Shown: piece after piece, positions 54,501 to 63,588 of the stretch
How the letters are laid out: each line of letters opens with the position of its first letter
Numbering within the stretch: position 1 is the stretch's first letter
NCBI GenBank assembly: GCA_958295665.1
Contig: OY282559.1
Location: forward strand, 127,447,605-127,511,604
DNA: 64,000 nt
Source of the DNA: Tipula vernalis
Taxonomy: Eukaryota > Arthropoda > Insecta > Diptera > Tipulidae
Direction of reading: 5' to 3'
Position numbers and translations under genes: made by a program
The notes under the pieces: generated by a model
Told to the model about the DNA's origin: nothing
What the model saw: only the letters and a program-made list of their open reading frames with translations
Databases searched by the model: none

Positions 54501-54915
54501 GATTTTATACAAATTTTCTAATAATTTTTGGAAAATCGAATTTTCCGAGATTTCCCACAGGAAACTTGAACTACATTTTTCTCCTGCCAAAGCTATTGTC
54601 AAGTCACATCAATGCAATCCATCTCCACACACAACACTCTAGAGGCTGATTTTAAAGAAATTTTCTAATAATTTATGGAAAATCGCATTTTCCGAGATTT
54701 CTTACGGGGAACTTGAACAGAATTTTTGCATTCCATAGCTATTAACAAATCACATAAAAGCGATTGAACTTTTATTTAAAATTTTTTATTTTAAATCCAT
54801 GTATCCTATTTACTTTCGGCTAATAACTTCTAAATTTTTTATTTTCGGCTGGAGTTTTTATATTATAATCTGAATTATCGACTTTTCAGTTTCGGCTGGC
54901 AACTTTCGGCATAGA
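51570..54915. mobile_element. Foldback-like element made of about 21 tandem 145-bp monomers
   Basis: Monomers of about 141-146 bp share ACATAACACTCTAGAGGCTG, ATTTTATACAAATTTTCTAA, TGATTTTTGGAAAATCGAAT, GAGATTTCCCACGGGAAACT and GCGATAGCTATTGACAAATC. Anchor AGAGGCTGATTTTA recurs at regular spacing from 51935 to about 54645. The first monomer (about 51650-51790) is inverted relative to the rest. Outside the array, the left flank GTTAGCCGAAAGTTTCCAG (51576-51594) is complementary to the right flank CTGGCAACTTTCGGC (54896-54910), and GTTGAACCGTTTTTATGTG (left) pairs with CACATAAAAGCGATTGAAC (right, about 54750-54770). Inverted ends with a tandem interior resemble Drosophila FB/Galileo foldback elements. 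No coding capacity. Confidence 0.72.
51650..54770. repeat. Tandem array, about 145-bp monomer, 21 copies
   Basis: Core of the preceding element. At least four monomers (near 52095, 52815, 53360 and 54350) carry a variant middle segment, CATCCATTTCTTACTTTCG with CTGGAAACTTTTT, in place of the usual TACAAATTTTCTAATGATTT. Two monomers (53050-53155 and 53612-53715) contain an internal hairpin. Divergence between copies is modest, so the array is fairly young or homogenised. Confidence 0.93.
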
Positions 54916-55111
54916 TAGAAGTTTAGATATTTTAGCAAAGATCAGTGTACCGAAAGAAGACGAACGTCAAAAAGTTTGGCCAACAATAAAAACAGTAAGT
55001 GCGCCAATAACAAAAAAAATTCAGGAGGAATTTGTTCTTTATGGTCAATATCAACCCGACATTACATTCGAATTCTCGCCCAAGTGGAAATTTCTCATCA
55101 AAATTTGTTAA
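54915..55111 (+). other. Coding-like open stretch, unassigned
   Basis: About 65 open codons without an ATG start, with a composition unlike the surrounding AT noise: DILAKISVPKEDERQKVWPT, then PITKKIQEEFVLYGQYQPDI, ending at TAA 55109-55111. A possible 5' splice-like ACAGTAAGT lies near 54988. I recognise no family. It may be an exon-like piece or part of an unknown transposon. A second short open stretch with RPIKRTTRHIGKRSVKFSRE lies near 55155-55250. Confidence 0.3.
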
Positions 55112-57956
55112 ATCAAAGGGCTTATAAGGGCCCTTAATTTGATTTGCTTCAGCTCAGGCCTATCAAACGCACCACTCGCCACATTGGTAAACGAAGTGTA
55201 AAATTTAGTCGGGAGCTTGAAACCCTGTTAAGAAATTATTTTATTGAATATTTTTGAGCTGTGTTCACTGAATAAGAATAGGTATACCTTTGCTTTAAAA
55301 TCTCTTTTTTTACGATACGAAATTCTGCCTTTCGAGATTTTTCATTTTCGAATTGAGATCACTCAGGCAATGCAAAAGCTCTATTTTAAAATTTGAAATA
55401 GCAAGAAACAGATAACTGAAATAGCTCGAAACGACAGGCTTACTGACCTACACAATTTTTTCTGAAATATTAACTTCATACTTTGCGCGAGATTTCATAT
55501 GCTTTGTGATTGAACAGGTCATCATCAAACATCAAAATGAGAAATTATAATTAACAAAATAACTTAAATCTAGTCTGGGCAAAAACTTGTTAAGTAACAA
55601 AAAAATTAAATTAAATAACTTTACAAACATTAAAACCGAAAAATCTGTGTCAAAAATTCAATTGTATACTTAGTTTAGAATTTACAATCACAATTGATTG
55701 AGTATTGTGTAAATCGAACTTTTTCTATATTCAGATAAAATGCTTTAAAAAACTCTAAAACCAAATTAATTTTAAAACTTTACAAAAAATGTGTCCCATT
55801 GAATTGTTTAAATCAATTTTCTACAAATCCTTTTTATTTTTATCAGCCCTTCTCACATTATCACATATAACTTAGCAATCAATCAATTGTTTTGTGTTTT
55901 TCTGATAATATATAGCTAATGATCTAACTTTCTATTAAATAAATTTATCGAGATTATGTACATTTAAAATAAAAATAAAATAAAATGAAAGCTTTACTTT
56001 TGTTACAAAAAAAAAAAAAAAAAAAAAGTTGCTAACTAATAAATAAAAGTTGTAATCCATTTGCGAGGAAGTAAAACACCAGCAACAATCAAAAAAATGA
56101 TTTTGAGTGGTTTGAAAAATTGTTAAAATTTAATGCATGATGGGGAGATTGATTTTTTAGTATACATATATATATATATATATAAATATAGTATATATGT
56201 ATGTATATACTTGTCGAAGCTTTATATATTTTTTAAAAGCATTTTTTGTTTATACAAAGCCTAGTGTGTATCTGTACGTATTATCCTATAGATGTGTGTT
56301 TGTTTATCGAAAAACTTAAATATTTAAAATCAATAAAATATAAAATATTTTTTTAAAGTTTAGCTAGGCAATGAGGAATATATAAACCCCAAACTGCTGC
56401 ATTCTGGTATATATGTTTATATAAAATAAAAAAAATAAACTTTATATGCTTTTGGAACGATATAAACTATTCTTTTGTGTGTGTATGTGTGGTAAGATGA
56501 AATTTGGTACAATAAAAAAAAGGTTTCATATACAATACATACATACATAATACAGAGATACCTACATGTGTATCCAAATAAATGATTTGATCTATTTTAT
56601 TTTTTTTTTTGTTTTTTGGATTTGGGATATATGAGTATATAAGCACATAAATATTTCGTAAAACCCGAAAAACCAATATGAAATTTTCCATGAAGCCAAA
56701 AAATTTTTTTTTGTTTTTATTTTATTCGTATTGTATCAGAAAAATTCATCAGAAAACCTCAAAATTTTGTTACGTGTTTGTGTTCAAGTTTGGCTTATAT
56801 GAGCTTTTTACGTATATATTTTTGTTTGTAATTTTATATTATTTAGAGTTCATTGACAGTTTGGTATATTATTATGAAAGTTTTTTTTTAAATGACAATT
56901 TATGTTTCTGCATCAATTTTTTATTTTTTTTTGTGGTTTGCCTTTATATCCGTATCAATGCACATTTTATATTGATCAAATTCAAAAACGATTTTGGAAG
57001 TGAGTGGAATAAAAACTAATTGAGATAGATTAAATAGAAATTTCAATTAAATTAAAATCATATCTAATCCCTTCCCTGGGATTTAGTTTTTGTTGTAAAA
57101 TATTTCGAATAGTTTAATAATCACCGTTTTTGTCGCACAGTGTTGTTTTTTTATGTTATTTTTTTACAAGATTTGTGATTTTAAATTTACTTCAGGTGAC
57201 TGCTATTAGGAAGAAACTTCAAGACAGAAAACCAAAAGAGATATCAATGTTCCAGATATGTTGAAGGAAGTAGATTCAATGAAAACTTGAGATTTTTCTC
57301 AAAGTCCTTAGTCGTCAGATTAATATTATTTTAAATTAATTAATAAAACTATAGGCAATAGTCTAAACTGTACGGTAAAGCTTGAAATAAATAATGACAA
57401 GGTCAAATAAATAAAATACTTAAGTCAAGTTATTCGGTTATTTTGTAATTTAATTAATCACTAATTTTGTAAAGCAAAGTCTTAAGTATGTAAGTTATGT
57501 GCAGGTATGTTTTTAGTAATTGTTTAAAATAACCATTTTATCAAGGTAGGTGTCCAAGAATTACTGTGCGTCGAAGTGGAAAATGAGTAACACATCCTTC
57601 CACAAAGGGATCAAATGCTGACTGACTTTGAGGAGTTCCTATTTTACAAGCCCTCTAAGATATAAAACGAATTAAAATAACCTTGAATTATTAATTTGAA
57701 ATAATTCAAATCTGTAGACTATCTTTCCACGTGAAAAATTTAATTCGAATTATTTTTTCTTATGGAAACAAGTCGCGAATTATTTTTTCAAATTGAAATA
57801 AAACGACAAAGAGAAAGAACAATTTGGCATCTGGTGTCAGGTGGTATAACCAAAATTAGGAATGAATTAAATAATTCAAACTTTTGGTTTGAATTATTTA
57901 ATTTCTGTCGCGAACAATTGTTGTTTTAAAATTCTCATGGAAATACTACTTGTAAT
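55112..57956. other. AT-rich non-coding DNA with microsatellites
   Basis: Includes an A run (56009-56028), a TA microsatellite (56163-56184), a TATATGTATGTATATAC tract and a hairpin at 57865-57903. Open frames such as 56678-57019 are Phe/Leu/Tyr-rich translations of A/T tracts and are not convincing genes. Confidence 0.55.
56163..56184. repeat. (TA)n microsatellite
   Basis: Run of TA units within a wider TATA/TATG-rich tract (56160-56215). Confidence 0.9.
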
Positions 57957-58127
57957 GGGTGTTCCAAAAGTAATGCAAGATTTGAATTAAATAGAAAACA
58001 CAGTTTTTAGTATTTAGCTTGTTATTTTTTATTAAATCATAAAGTACATAGGATAGAGTTATTTATGGATGGGGGCAAATGGCCTCGACGGCTTTGCTGA
58101 GACAGCGTTTAACCCTTTCGCACGTAG

Positions 58128-58145
58128 TGGGTTCAATTCAACCCA
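58128..58145. promoter_or_regulatory. Subterminal TGGGTT/AACCCA palindromic motif, one of four
   Basis: Imperfect palindrome TGGGTTCAATTCAACCCA. Related copies: TGGGTTGAATTTAACC (58481), TGGGTTGATTTTAACCCA (58516) and TGGGTTGAATAAAACCCA (60744). Repeated placement near both ends suggests transposase binding sites; this is inference. Confidence 0.55.
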
Positions 58146-58578
58146 TCGTTTCTAAATCATGTTTACAATAAAACCGTTATAGAACACCTGCAGAATTTTT
58201 TCTTTTTGTATTGAATGATACTTATATTTCGTTATACTTGTGTTGGTTTATATATTCACAGTTATTACAATTTAGTATTTATCATTATCTCAACCAGTGT
58301 TCACGTATTTGACAAGTGAAGGATCGTGTGAAGTTTATCTTATAAAGTTTTACAGTAATTTTTAGTGCAAATTCCAAAATTTTAATAAAAACAGGTAAAT
58401 AAATAGTTGATTTTAGAATTTATACAATAGTTTCATGAAATAATATAACTCAATATACGCAATATTTTATTGAAATAGCATGGGTTGAATTTAACCAAAA
58501 TCGTATCAAATGATGTGGGTTGATTTTAACCCAAAAAATATTTGTATGTGTTTTTCCTTATACATTTTTTTTTTTAGA

Positions 58579-60525
58579 ATGAGTAATGATTCGGCAAAAC
58601 GTTTATATAATTTAAAATCAAAAAAGGCTTTTACGATAAATGAATTAGCTGAAATCATGAATGGTGACGATTCCGATTTTTTTTTTGAGGATGACGATGA
58701 CCTTGAAAATAGCGACTTTTCTCCACCGAATTCAACAAACGAAACACGCATTCAATCTACTAATGATTTTCCCGACATAAACTTAGTAGATGTTGAATAT
58801 ATTGGACCTTCTGCCCGAAAACCTTCAATAGATGTACCTAGTGACTCTGAATCAGAAACAGAGCAAGAGCAACCTTATGAGTATGTAGTGTTAGCAACAG
58901 AAGCAAACCCTGTTATTGACGAAAATGTCCAATTTGAGTTCATCAATGAAGCCAACTCTGACAGTCGTTTATACACTGAAAAGTCTAACATTCAGTGGCG
59001 TCGGGGGAACAAACCATTCGAACCAAACGAAATCCCATTCATACCGCTTGGAAATTCGGATGAAAATTTAGAACTAACACCGCTCCAAATATTTGAAAAA
59101 TATCTTACCATTGAATTTTTTGAAAAAACGTCATTTTTTACAAATCTGTATGCTGAGCAAAATAACGTACGAGGTTTTAAGCAAACTAACACTGACGAAA
59201 TAAGGAAACTCTTCGGCCTTCACATGTTAATGGGTAACTTAGGATTACGGAGAACCAGGTTGTATTGGAACACGAATATACAAATTGCATCGGTCATTAA
59301 TTGTATGACAAATGACCGGTTTCATCAACTTCGCAACAACTTGCACTTTGTGAATAATTTGGAATGCGCAAACAACTCAAATGATAAATTTTATAAAGTA
59401 AGGCCGATCGTTGACATTGTTAGAAATAGATGTTTACAACATCCTCTAGAGGAAAATTTGTCAATCGATGAACAAATGATTCCGTTCAAAGGAAAGTTGC
59501 ATGTGAAACAGTACGTTAAAGGCAAACCGTATCCATGGGGATTAAAAAACTTTGTACTTTCTGGTAAAAGTGGCTTACCATACGATTTTTTCCTTTATCA
59601 AGGTAAAACCACCGAAATATCCGAAGTTGACTCAAAAAAATTTGGTTTTGGAGCTGCTGTAGTGCTTCATCTTTCAAAAAGAATATCTTCATCTGGACAT
59701 AAGCTGTACTTCGACAATTATTTTTCTACGTATCAATTATTAGAAATTCTGAAACACAACAATATCAATGCTATTGGAACAATAAGGGTCAACAGATTTA
59801 AAAATCCACCTCTTTTAGATATAAAGGAAAGAGGAGCTAGCGATGAGGTTCATAGTCGAGATGAGAAAGTTGTTGTTGTTAAATGGCAAGATAACAAGTC
59901 TGTGCATGTAGCTTCAAATTTCATTGGCATAGGTAATGACGTAAGACGTTGGGATAAATCGCACAAAAAATATATTTCGATAAAACAACCACAAATAATA
60001 AAAATGTATAACACTAATATGGGAGGAGTAGATTTTATGGACCAGCTAATTAGCTATTATAGGATATTTATGAAATCCAAAAAATGGACTTTAAGGGTCG
60101 TAACCCATTTTATAGACTTTGCTGTTTGTGCTAGTTGGATAGAATACCGGAATTATCAAAGACAAGCAGGAATTGCAAATAAAAATATCCCAGATCTGTT
60201 TGAATTTCGATTACAAGTGGCACACAGTTTAATGGTTTCCAGCACTTTATCCACCCGCAAGCGTGGTCGTCCAACGTTATCCGAACTAAATGATTCACCT
60301 TCTAGTTATAATGTATGTAAAAAGCAACGATTTGAAGTAAGACCAGTTAGCGATATGCAATACGACCAAATAGACCATTTTCCGGATCATAATCAAAAAA
60401 ACCTCCCAATGCGGTGTAAATTTCCAAATTGTTCATCGAAATCACACTTCTATTGCATAAAATGTAAAGTTCACTTGTGCTTAAATAAAGAACGGAATTG
60501 TTTTCTTAAGTTCCACAAGAAATAG
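58579..60525 (+). CDS. piggyBac transposase
   Basis: 648 residues from ATG 58579. An in-frame ATG at 58510 would add 23 residues, but that extension is hydrophobic, lies over a subterminal repeat motif and is followed by TTTTTTTTTTTTTAG immediately before the chosen ATG, which looks like a 3' splice site; I prefer 58579. The N-terminus is acidic (DDDDLENSD; SDSESETEQEQ). The catalytic Asp triad is visible: D297 in LSIDEQMIPFKG, D379 in LYFDNYFSTY and D485 in NMGGVDFMDQ. Spacing (82 and 106 residues) matches the family pattern. A basic KRGRPTLSE stretch lies near residue 560, and a C-terminal Cys/His domain (C613 onward, HFYCIKCKVHLC) binds terminal DNA in relatives. It cuts and reinserts DNA at TTAA in the nucleus. 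No stop, frameshift or missing motif is seen, so activity is possible. Poly(A) signals AATAAA follow near 60679. Confidence 0.95.
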   Translation: MSNDSAKRLYNLKSKKAFTINELAEIMNGDDSDFFFEDDDDLENSDFSPPNSTNETRIQSTNDFPDINLVDVEYIGPSARKPSIDVPSDSESETEQEQPYEYVVLATEANPVIDENVQFEFINEANSDSRLYTEKSNIQWRRGNKPFEPNEIPFIPLGNSDENLELTPLQIFEKYLTIEFFEKTSFFTNLYAEQNNVRGFKQTNTDEIRKLFGLHMLMGNLGLRRTRLYWNTNIQIASVINCMTNDRFHQLRNNLHFVNNLECANNSNDKFYKVRPIVDIVRNRCLQHPLEENLSIDEQMIPFKGKLHVKQYVKGKPYPWGLKNFVLSGKSGLPYDFFLYQGKTTEISEVDSKKFGFGAAVVLHLSKRISSSGHKLYFDNYFSTYQLLEILKHNNINAIGTIRVNRFKNPPLLDIKERGASDEVHSRDEKVVVVKWQDNKSVHVASNFIGIGNDVRRWDKSHKKYISIKQPQIIKMYNTNMGGVDFMDQLISYYRIFMKSKKWTLRVVTHFIDFAVCASWIEYRNYQRQAGIANKNIPDLFEFRLQVAHSLMVSSTLSTRKRGRPTLSELNDSPSSYNVCKKQRFEVRPVSDMQYDQIDHFPDHNQKNLPMRCKFPNCSSKSHFYCIKCKVHLCLNKERNCFLKFHKK

Positions 60526-61545
60526 GTAACTAAAGTTTGGGCCAAAATTTACAATTTTTTTGTAATTAACAGTTCCTATTATTTTATATTTTTTATTTTA
60601 TATTTTTGTTTATTTTATAATTTTATGTTTTTAATGATATTGTTGAATTGTGATAATTTGAAATGAAACTTGTGATAAATAAAGTAATGAATTTAAACCA
60701 AACCAAAATTTTCCCTTAAATTTTTTTTACTGATAACACGAATTGGGTTGAATAAAACCCATTACGCTAGGCCTTATTCCGGGCATTTAAAAAAAAAAAA
60801 AATTTGTAGGAATGTTTCTATAATATTTCTTGCCACGAATAATGTATAAAATATTTTTTTACACCGGCCGAAAAAATTCACGACTGAAAGGGTTAATTTA
60901 CTCCTGTAATGTACGGATGGTTGTGAGCTTGTTGACATAGATGTTTGACTTCAAATAACCCCATAAAAATAAATCTAATGGTGTTAAATCACACGATCTA
61001 GGAGGCCAATTCTCATCACAGAAACGAGAGAGTACACGGCCAGGAAATGTCTCATGCAGTAATTGAATTGTTTCACGAGCTGTTTGGCATGTGGCACCGT
61101 CTTGTGGAAACCAAATATTGGCCACATCAATACCTATCATTCAATTTCGGCAGAGAGAACTATGTTATCATATCGCAATATCGAGCATCAGTAACAGTCA
61201 CTGCTTGACCAGCCTCATTTTCAAAAATGTATGGTTCAATGATGCCTCCAGTCAAAAATTCGCACCAAACAGTGACACGTTGTGGATGCATTTATTTTTC
61301 AACAGTCACAGGTGGGTTCTCCGAACCCCAAACACGGCAATTTTGACGATTAACAAAGCCATCAAGGTGAAAATGTGTTTCATCGCTTAGGATGATTTTG
61401 CTCGAAAAATCAGCATCCACTTGTTGATGTTCATTATTCAATTCAACGAACTCTCTTCGCTGTGCATAGTCATTAGGAGCATCTTTGGAAGCAAGGGAAG
61501 CACCGATTCCCTATAATCCTAACTCAAAATGCTAATATGCTTCAT

Positions 61546-62089
61546 TACATGATCTTTCAAATTTTCATATTGGCTGGAGAGCGAACAAAATCGTTTTCTA
61601 TAAAAAGAAACTATTTACCCGCTCTAAATGTAAAAAACTAATTGAAACAAAATTCCGAAAGAGAACTAAATAACGTTTGATTATTTCTCTATAAAATATT
61701 ACAGTACATAAAATTATCTTCATTCATATTAGCTTCTATTTCTTGGTTTTCTCGATTGCCTTACATTCTACAACCATACGATCGTTCTTTAACAAAAAGA
61801 TATCAGAAAAACCTAAATATCTGAAAACTTATATAAGTTAGTTTTTTACAACCCAGGCTGCGGACCAATAGCCGGATAAATCATGTAGCACAGTAAATTT
61901 TAATTTTAGTACCAACCAATATTCTCTAGAAGTAAAAATGGTTTGATTGGCACAAATTATGATTTGAAGGGTTGAAATTACTGGCTATTAGGTGCAAAGA
62001 AAAAACGTCAAATATTTTTATTGCTTTTTATTCGTTTATTACCGGTATGTACATTTAATACATATAATGGAAACGCGAAAATGTTAACA
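61546..62089. other. No gene recognised
   Basis: About 540 bp between the mariner relic and the second BEL/Pao relic. No readable motif. Confidence 0.45.
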
Positions 62090-63588
62090 AAAATCAGCGA
62101 TGTTCCTAGGGTCGGCTTGGGTTCCTCAAACGGTAACCTCGTATTAGGAACAAAATAGACTTCACTTTCCTCTTCGTCATTCGTCTATTTGGATGGCTCT
62201 GGAATCTCCTACAATTCCCCAAAAAGGCTCTCAACTATTTGTCAATATTGATATCAGCTGAATATTTGTATATTGTAGACAATGAAGAGCGATGGATCGA
62301 ATATCACCTTGGCGTCCAACCAAATAAGGTCTATTGCACGATAATTTGACATTTATTATTTATAATTTTGCCATAGCCTAAAATTTGCAAAATTTCTATT
62401 GTGTTTGATTTATTTGTTTCGTGATCTACTAATTCAATGCCAGTTAATAGACTTAAGTCGTTTTGGTGTGGTGTTGGTGGTGGAAGTGCAGCAGTTTCTT
62501 CGACGTGAAATTCTGAGTTGTAGTTGTTTAGGCTGGTTTTTGGAGTCTGTCCGACTTTCTCGATTCATACAGGCTTCCGAGATAAATAAGAGTTGAATTG
62601 GATTTGGATTTTGTATGTAACCATGTTTCCACACCAATCCTTTACCTTAACCAAGGCCGTTGGTGGCATTGGTTATACTAATAAATTTGTCTTCAGATTT
62701 CTTTGATAACACGTCCGATGCTTGGTGCGGTTAACTTAGACTCTGTTGGATTTAAGTGGAACAATGTATGATGCTTCTTTGTACATATTTGACACCTCTT
62801 TGATTTATATTGGTATAATGAGCGAGTGTCCAAGAGGCAATTAAAGTATTGCTTTGATTCCTTACTATCGTTTCTCCGCTAGTTAATCGATTTATTCGCG
62901 AACTTTTTACACTGATACAAAAAATGATCGTAAGAATCGCAAACATCACATTTTACCGAAATGATTGCAAACGATCGTAAAAGTTTTCCATTAGAATTTG
63001 GACCATTTGGATAATCTACTTGGCACTTCTTTTGTACATAGTATGACTTTATTGAGTAGCATAATAATGAGTCAAGAATCCCGTTGCTCGGTTTCTTCCC
63101 AATGGTCGCAGCTATCTAATAATTTCGTCTGAACTATTTAGTAGTTTCCGAAGGTTAGTTCATAAACCGTTCAGATATTGAAACTTTTGGCGACGTATTT
63201 TCGTGGATAGTGCCCATATAAAAGTCATAGAATAACTGCCATTCCGTATATTCTCCGCTCAATGGATGAACATTAATTTTTCTCAGTTTCACTTGTGTAG
63301 ACCTTTCAGTATTCATTGTGGTATCAAATAATGATAATTCTCCATTTATTTAAACTCATATTAAATGTCTTCGAATATATGAAGTCCCGAGGCTTCATCA
63401 TGCCTTATAAAAAATATTTCCCGTTCCACTTCACTAACATTTTTTTTACAATTCATCAGTACAATTTTGACGAACAGATATACCAAAAATGTCTAAACTA
63501 TTCTGTAACTGCTCTTCTTCTGTATTTGCTCAGTAATGACGCTGTGTTCCGACTGAAACGCCTCTAATTTTTGTTGACTGGTAGTCAT
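62090..63588 (-). mobile_element. BEL/Pao retrotransposon relic (BEL-2): gag and start of pol
   Basis: On the minus strand, gag opens with an ATG at 63588 (MTTSQQKLEAFQ). An LSGEYTEWQLFYDFY block near 63270-63225 is the usual BEL/Pao gag signature. Zinc knuckles follow near 62985-62780: CDVCDSYDHFLYQCKKF, then a damaged second finger (FNC..) and CQICTKKHHTLFHLNP. Pre-RT sequence with EIPEPSK and NDEEESEVYF lies near 62215-62150. Frameshifts and stops are frequent. LTRs were not identified. It may be the same family as BEL-1, but the two relics barely overlap in domain content. Confidence 0.75.
62752..62990 (-). pseudogene. BEL-2 gag zinc-finger region
   Basis: Several Cys/His clusters spaced as in BEL/Pao gag (C-x2-C...H...C, then a CQIC...HHTLFH ending). 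The middle cluster has lost residues, and a stop (TAG) sits between the first and second clusters. Confidence 0.72.

Larger units (their letters stand above)
58113..60892 (+). mobile_element. piggyBac transposon, 2780 bp, apparently complete
   Basis: TTAA on both sides (58109-58112 and 60893-60896). Termini begin CCCTTTCGCACG on the left and end CGACTGAAAGGG on the right, so the outer CCCTTTC/GAAAGGG are inverted repeats. An 18-bp motif of form TGGGTT-N6-AACCCA (with slight variants) occurs at 58128, 58481, 58516 and 60744, in subterminal position at both ends. One uninterrupted transposase gene lies inside. It inserted into the older mariner relic. Confidence 0.95.
57957..61545 (-). mobile_element. 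Mariner-family relic, split by piggyBac
   Basis: Minus-strand transposase from about 61545 to 58080 with the piggyBac insertion at 58113-60892 removed. Landmarks: YAQRREFVEL (61480-61450), LSDETHFHLDGFVN (near 61390-61350, first catalytic Asp), CRVWGSENPP and MHPQRVTVWCEF (61330-61250), WFPQDGATCQTARE (near 61115-61075, second Asp) and NWPPRSCDLTPLDLFLWGYL (61000-60950, third acidic residue in the DLTPLD block). A terminal-repeat-like GGGTGTTCCAAAAGT lies at the left edge (57958). The right end and N-terminal DNA-binding part are missing. A stop replaces a codon immediately before the piggyBac site, and the frame then continues on the far side. Confidence 0.85.

Noticed and set aside
51650..54770. 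CRISPR or centromeric satellite
   Set aside because: Continuous tandem monomers, so no repeat-spacer pattern. Centromeric satellite is not excluded, but the matched inverted ends favour a mobile element.
54983..54995. 5' splice site of a host exon
   Set aside because: Only a short consensus match; no acceptor or homologous exon supports it, so it is kept only as a weak observation.
56678..57019. 113-codon frame, Phe/Leu/Tyr-rich
   Set aside because: Composition is what A/T tracts give; no homologous motif and no start context.
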